In this document: positions 4,329 to 5,235 of the stretch, piece by piece
Numbering within the stretch: the stretch's first letter is position 1
How the letters are laid out: the number at the start of each line of letters is the position of its first letter
Made by a program: the position numbers and the translations under genes
Notes under the pieces: model-generated
What the model saw: only the letters and a program-made list of their open reading frames with translations
The model's database searches: none
Told to the model about the DNA's origin: nothing
NCBI GenBank assembly: GCA_001768965.1
Contig: MEMY01000071.1
Coordinates: 18,069 to 23,303 of the forward strand
Reading direction: 5' to 3'
Length of the DNA: 5,235 bases
DNA from: an archaeon RBG_16_50_20
GTDB taxonomy: Archaea; Thermoproteota; Bathyarchaeia; 40CM-2-53-6

Positions 4329-5235
4329 TCAACTCCTAAGAACTGTCACGTAGCAGTAGTGACCTGTTCCCCCGACATTGTGCGCCAGGGCGAGGCCGTT
4401 CTTAACTGGAGCTTGGCGGTTGTCAGCCTGTCGTCGCAGTTGGCGTGTCAGTTCAACCATCATCGATACCCCTGTTGCACCAAGAGGATGGCCCTTCGCC
4501 TTGAGCCCTCCGTCTATGTTGACTGGAATCTCTCCCCCTAACTCAGTCTGCCCGTCTTCGATCAACTTGCCGCCCTTGCCTTTCTCGCAGAACCCTAGAT
4601 CCTCATACGCCAAGATTTCGGCGATTGTAAAGCAATCGTGCACATCTGCAATGTCTAGCTGATTCGGTGTGATGTTCGCCATTTTGTAGGCTTGTTGAGC
4701 TGCGGTAACTGTAGCACGAAGTCCAACATAATCGGCTCGTTTGCTCATGTTTGCTGTGTCGGATGAGATTCCAATTGATTCAATCCATACTGGACTGTCG
4801 GTAAGTGACCTTGCGAGATCCTCGGATGCCAAGATTACAGCTGCTGCACCATCGCTTACCGGACAGCAATCATATAGTTTCAGGGGCCATGCAACGACTC
4901 TTGATGTAAGGGCGTCGTCAATTGTTATTGCCTTCTGAAAATGAGCGTAGGAGTTCATCGCGCCGTACTTGTGGCTCTTGACCGCGACTGCCGCGAGCTG
5001 CCTTTCAGTCGTCCCGAATCGGTGCATGTGTTGGGTCGCGTGCATTGCGTAATAGGCTGGGAAAGTCATTCCAAAATTGTGGAATTCCCAAAGATAGCAT
5101 CCCGCACGACCGATGACTTCCATCATCGTCAAGGGTTCGACTCCAATCATTTTCTCGATCCCAATTGCCATAGCTATTTTGCTTGCCCCGGTCTTGACCA
5201 TGTTGTACGCGGACGTAATGGCGGCGCTTCCAGAA
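4329..5235 (-). CDS. thiolase, archaeal acetoacetyl-CoA thiolase/SCP2 type (partial, lacks N-terminus)
   Basis: The frame is open to the right edge; about 301 codons are present. The first residues, SGSAAITSAYNMV, are the segment just after the nucleophilic cysteine (usual context ACASGS), so that Cys and some 85-90 N-terminal residues lie outside. Counting from the Met codon at 5201, DVHDCFTIAE (186-195) and GGLKAKGHPLGATG (231-244), with the catalytic His238, are present, as is the terminal HNVGGTG (274-280). The enzyme interconverts two acetyl-CoA with acetoacetyl-CoA plus CoA, or acts on a longer 3-ketoacyl-CoA. From memory the HDCFTIAEILAYEDLGFC block is nearly the same as in the methanogen thiolase that forms a complex with DUF35 and HMG-CoA synthase. 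Its stop lies 4 nt before the DUF35 start. A mevalonate role is favoured; beta-oxidation or another acyl-CoA pathway is the alternative. Confidence 0.93.
   Translation of the reverse strand, partial: SGSAAITSAYNMVKTGASKIAMAIGIEKMIGVEPLTMMEVIGRAGCYLWEFHNFGMTFPAYYAMHATQHMHRFGTTERQLAAVAVKSHKYGAMNSYAHFQKAITIDDALTSRVVAWPLKLYDCCPVSDGAAAVILASEDLARSLTDSPVWIESIGISSDTANMSKRADYVGLRATVTAAQQAYKMANITPNQLDIADVHDCFTIAEILAYEDLGFCEKGKGGKLIEDGQTELGGEIPVNIDGGLKAKGHPLGATGVSMMVELTRQLRRQADNRQAPVKNGLALAHNVGGTGHYCYVTVLRS
4333..4337 (-). promoter_or_regulatory. Shine-Dalgarno site for the DUF35 gene
   Basis: On the minus strand AGGAG lies within the last codons of the thiolase, 8 nt before the TTG at 4324. It supports that TTG as the start and fits translational coupling within the operon. 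Confidence 0.65.

Noticed and set aside
4378..4938. Plus-strand ORFs antisense to the thiolase
   Set aside because: The thiolase frame carries all conserved family motifs on the minus strand; the opposite frames show none.

Overview
The window looks like archaeal chromosome, most likely from the TACK/Thermoproteota side; the exact lineage cannot be fixed from 5.2 kb. Four things support this. Two tRNA genes are interrupted by short introns with bulge-helix-bulge (BHB) splice motifs, three of the four at non-canonical positions. Promoter-like BRE/TATA elements sit about 25-35 nt upstream of starts. Most coding starts are GTG or TTG. The protein families are typical of archaea: an aKMT-like methyltransferase, an archaeal-type thiolase with its DUF35 partner, and a tiny zinc-ribbon protein.

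Layout. At 1-150 the minus strand carries the first 50 codons of a class I SAM-dependent methyltransferase that runs off the left edge. A divergent intergenic region (151-286) separates it from a full-length AMP-forming, medium-chain-type acyl-CoA synthetase (287-2023, plus). Next comes tRNA-Asp(GTC) (2115-2219), whose acceptor stem only closes if a 29-nt intron between nucleotides 68 and 69 is removed. A 46-codon zinc-ribbon gene (2232-2372, minus) and a PDZ-containing HtrA/DegP-type serine protease (2455-3396, plus) are divergent and may share one TATA-like element. tRNA-Lys(TTT) follows (3462-3622) with three introns, at 30/31, 37/38 and 43/44. After about 270 nt with no recognisable gene, the minus strand carries a DUF35 zinc-ribbon/OB-fold protein (3890-4324) and, upstream of it with a 4-nt gap, a thiolase (4329 to the right edge) whose N-terminus and catalytic cysteine lie outside the window.

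How the parts work together. The thiolase and DUF35 protein form an evident two-gene operon. In characterised archaea this pair works with HMG-CoA synthase in the mevalonate pathway, so an HMG-CoA synthase gene may lie just beyond 5235; a role in acyl-CoA metabolism remains possible. The acyl-CoA synthetase is an independent transcription unit that makes acyl-CoA thioesters. HtrA would act in protein quality control, apparently in the cytosol, since it has no signal peptide.

The most notable content is the tRNA pair. All four introns can be placed to the nucleotide (the last with slightly lower certainty) by restoring a canonical cloverleaf and finding a BHB at the same junctions. The BHBs in tRNA-Lys overlap, which suggests an obligate splicing order.
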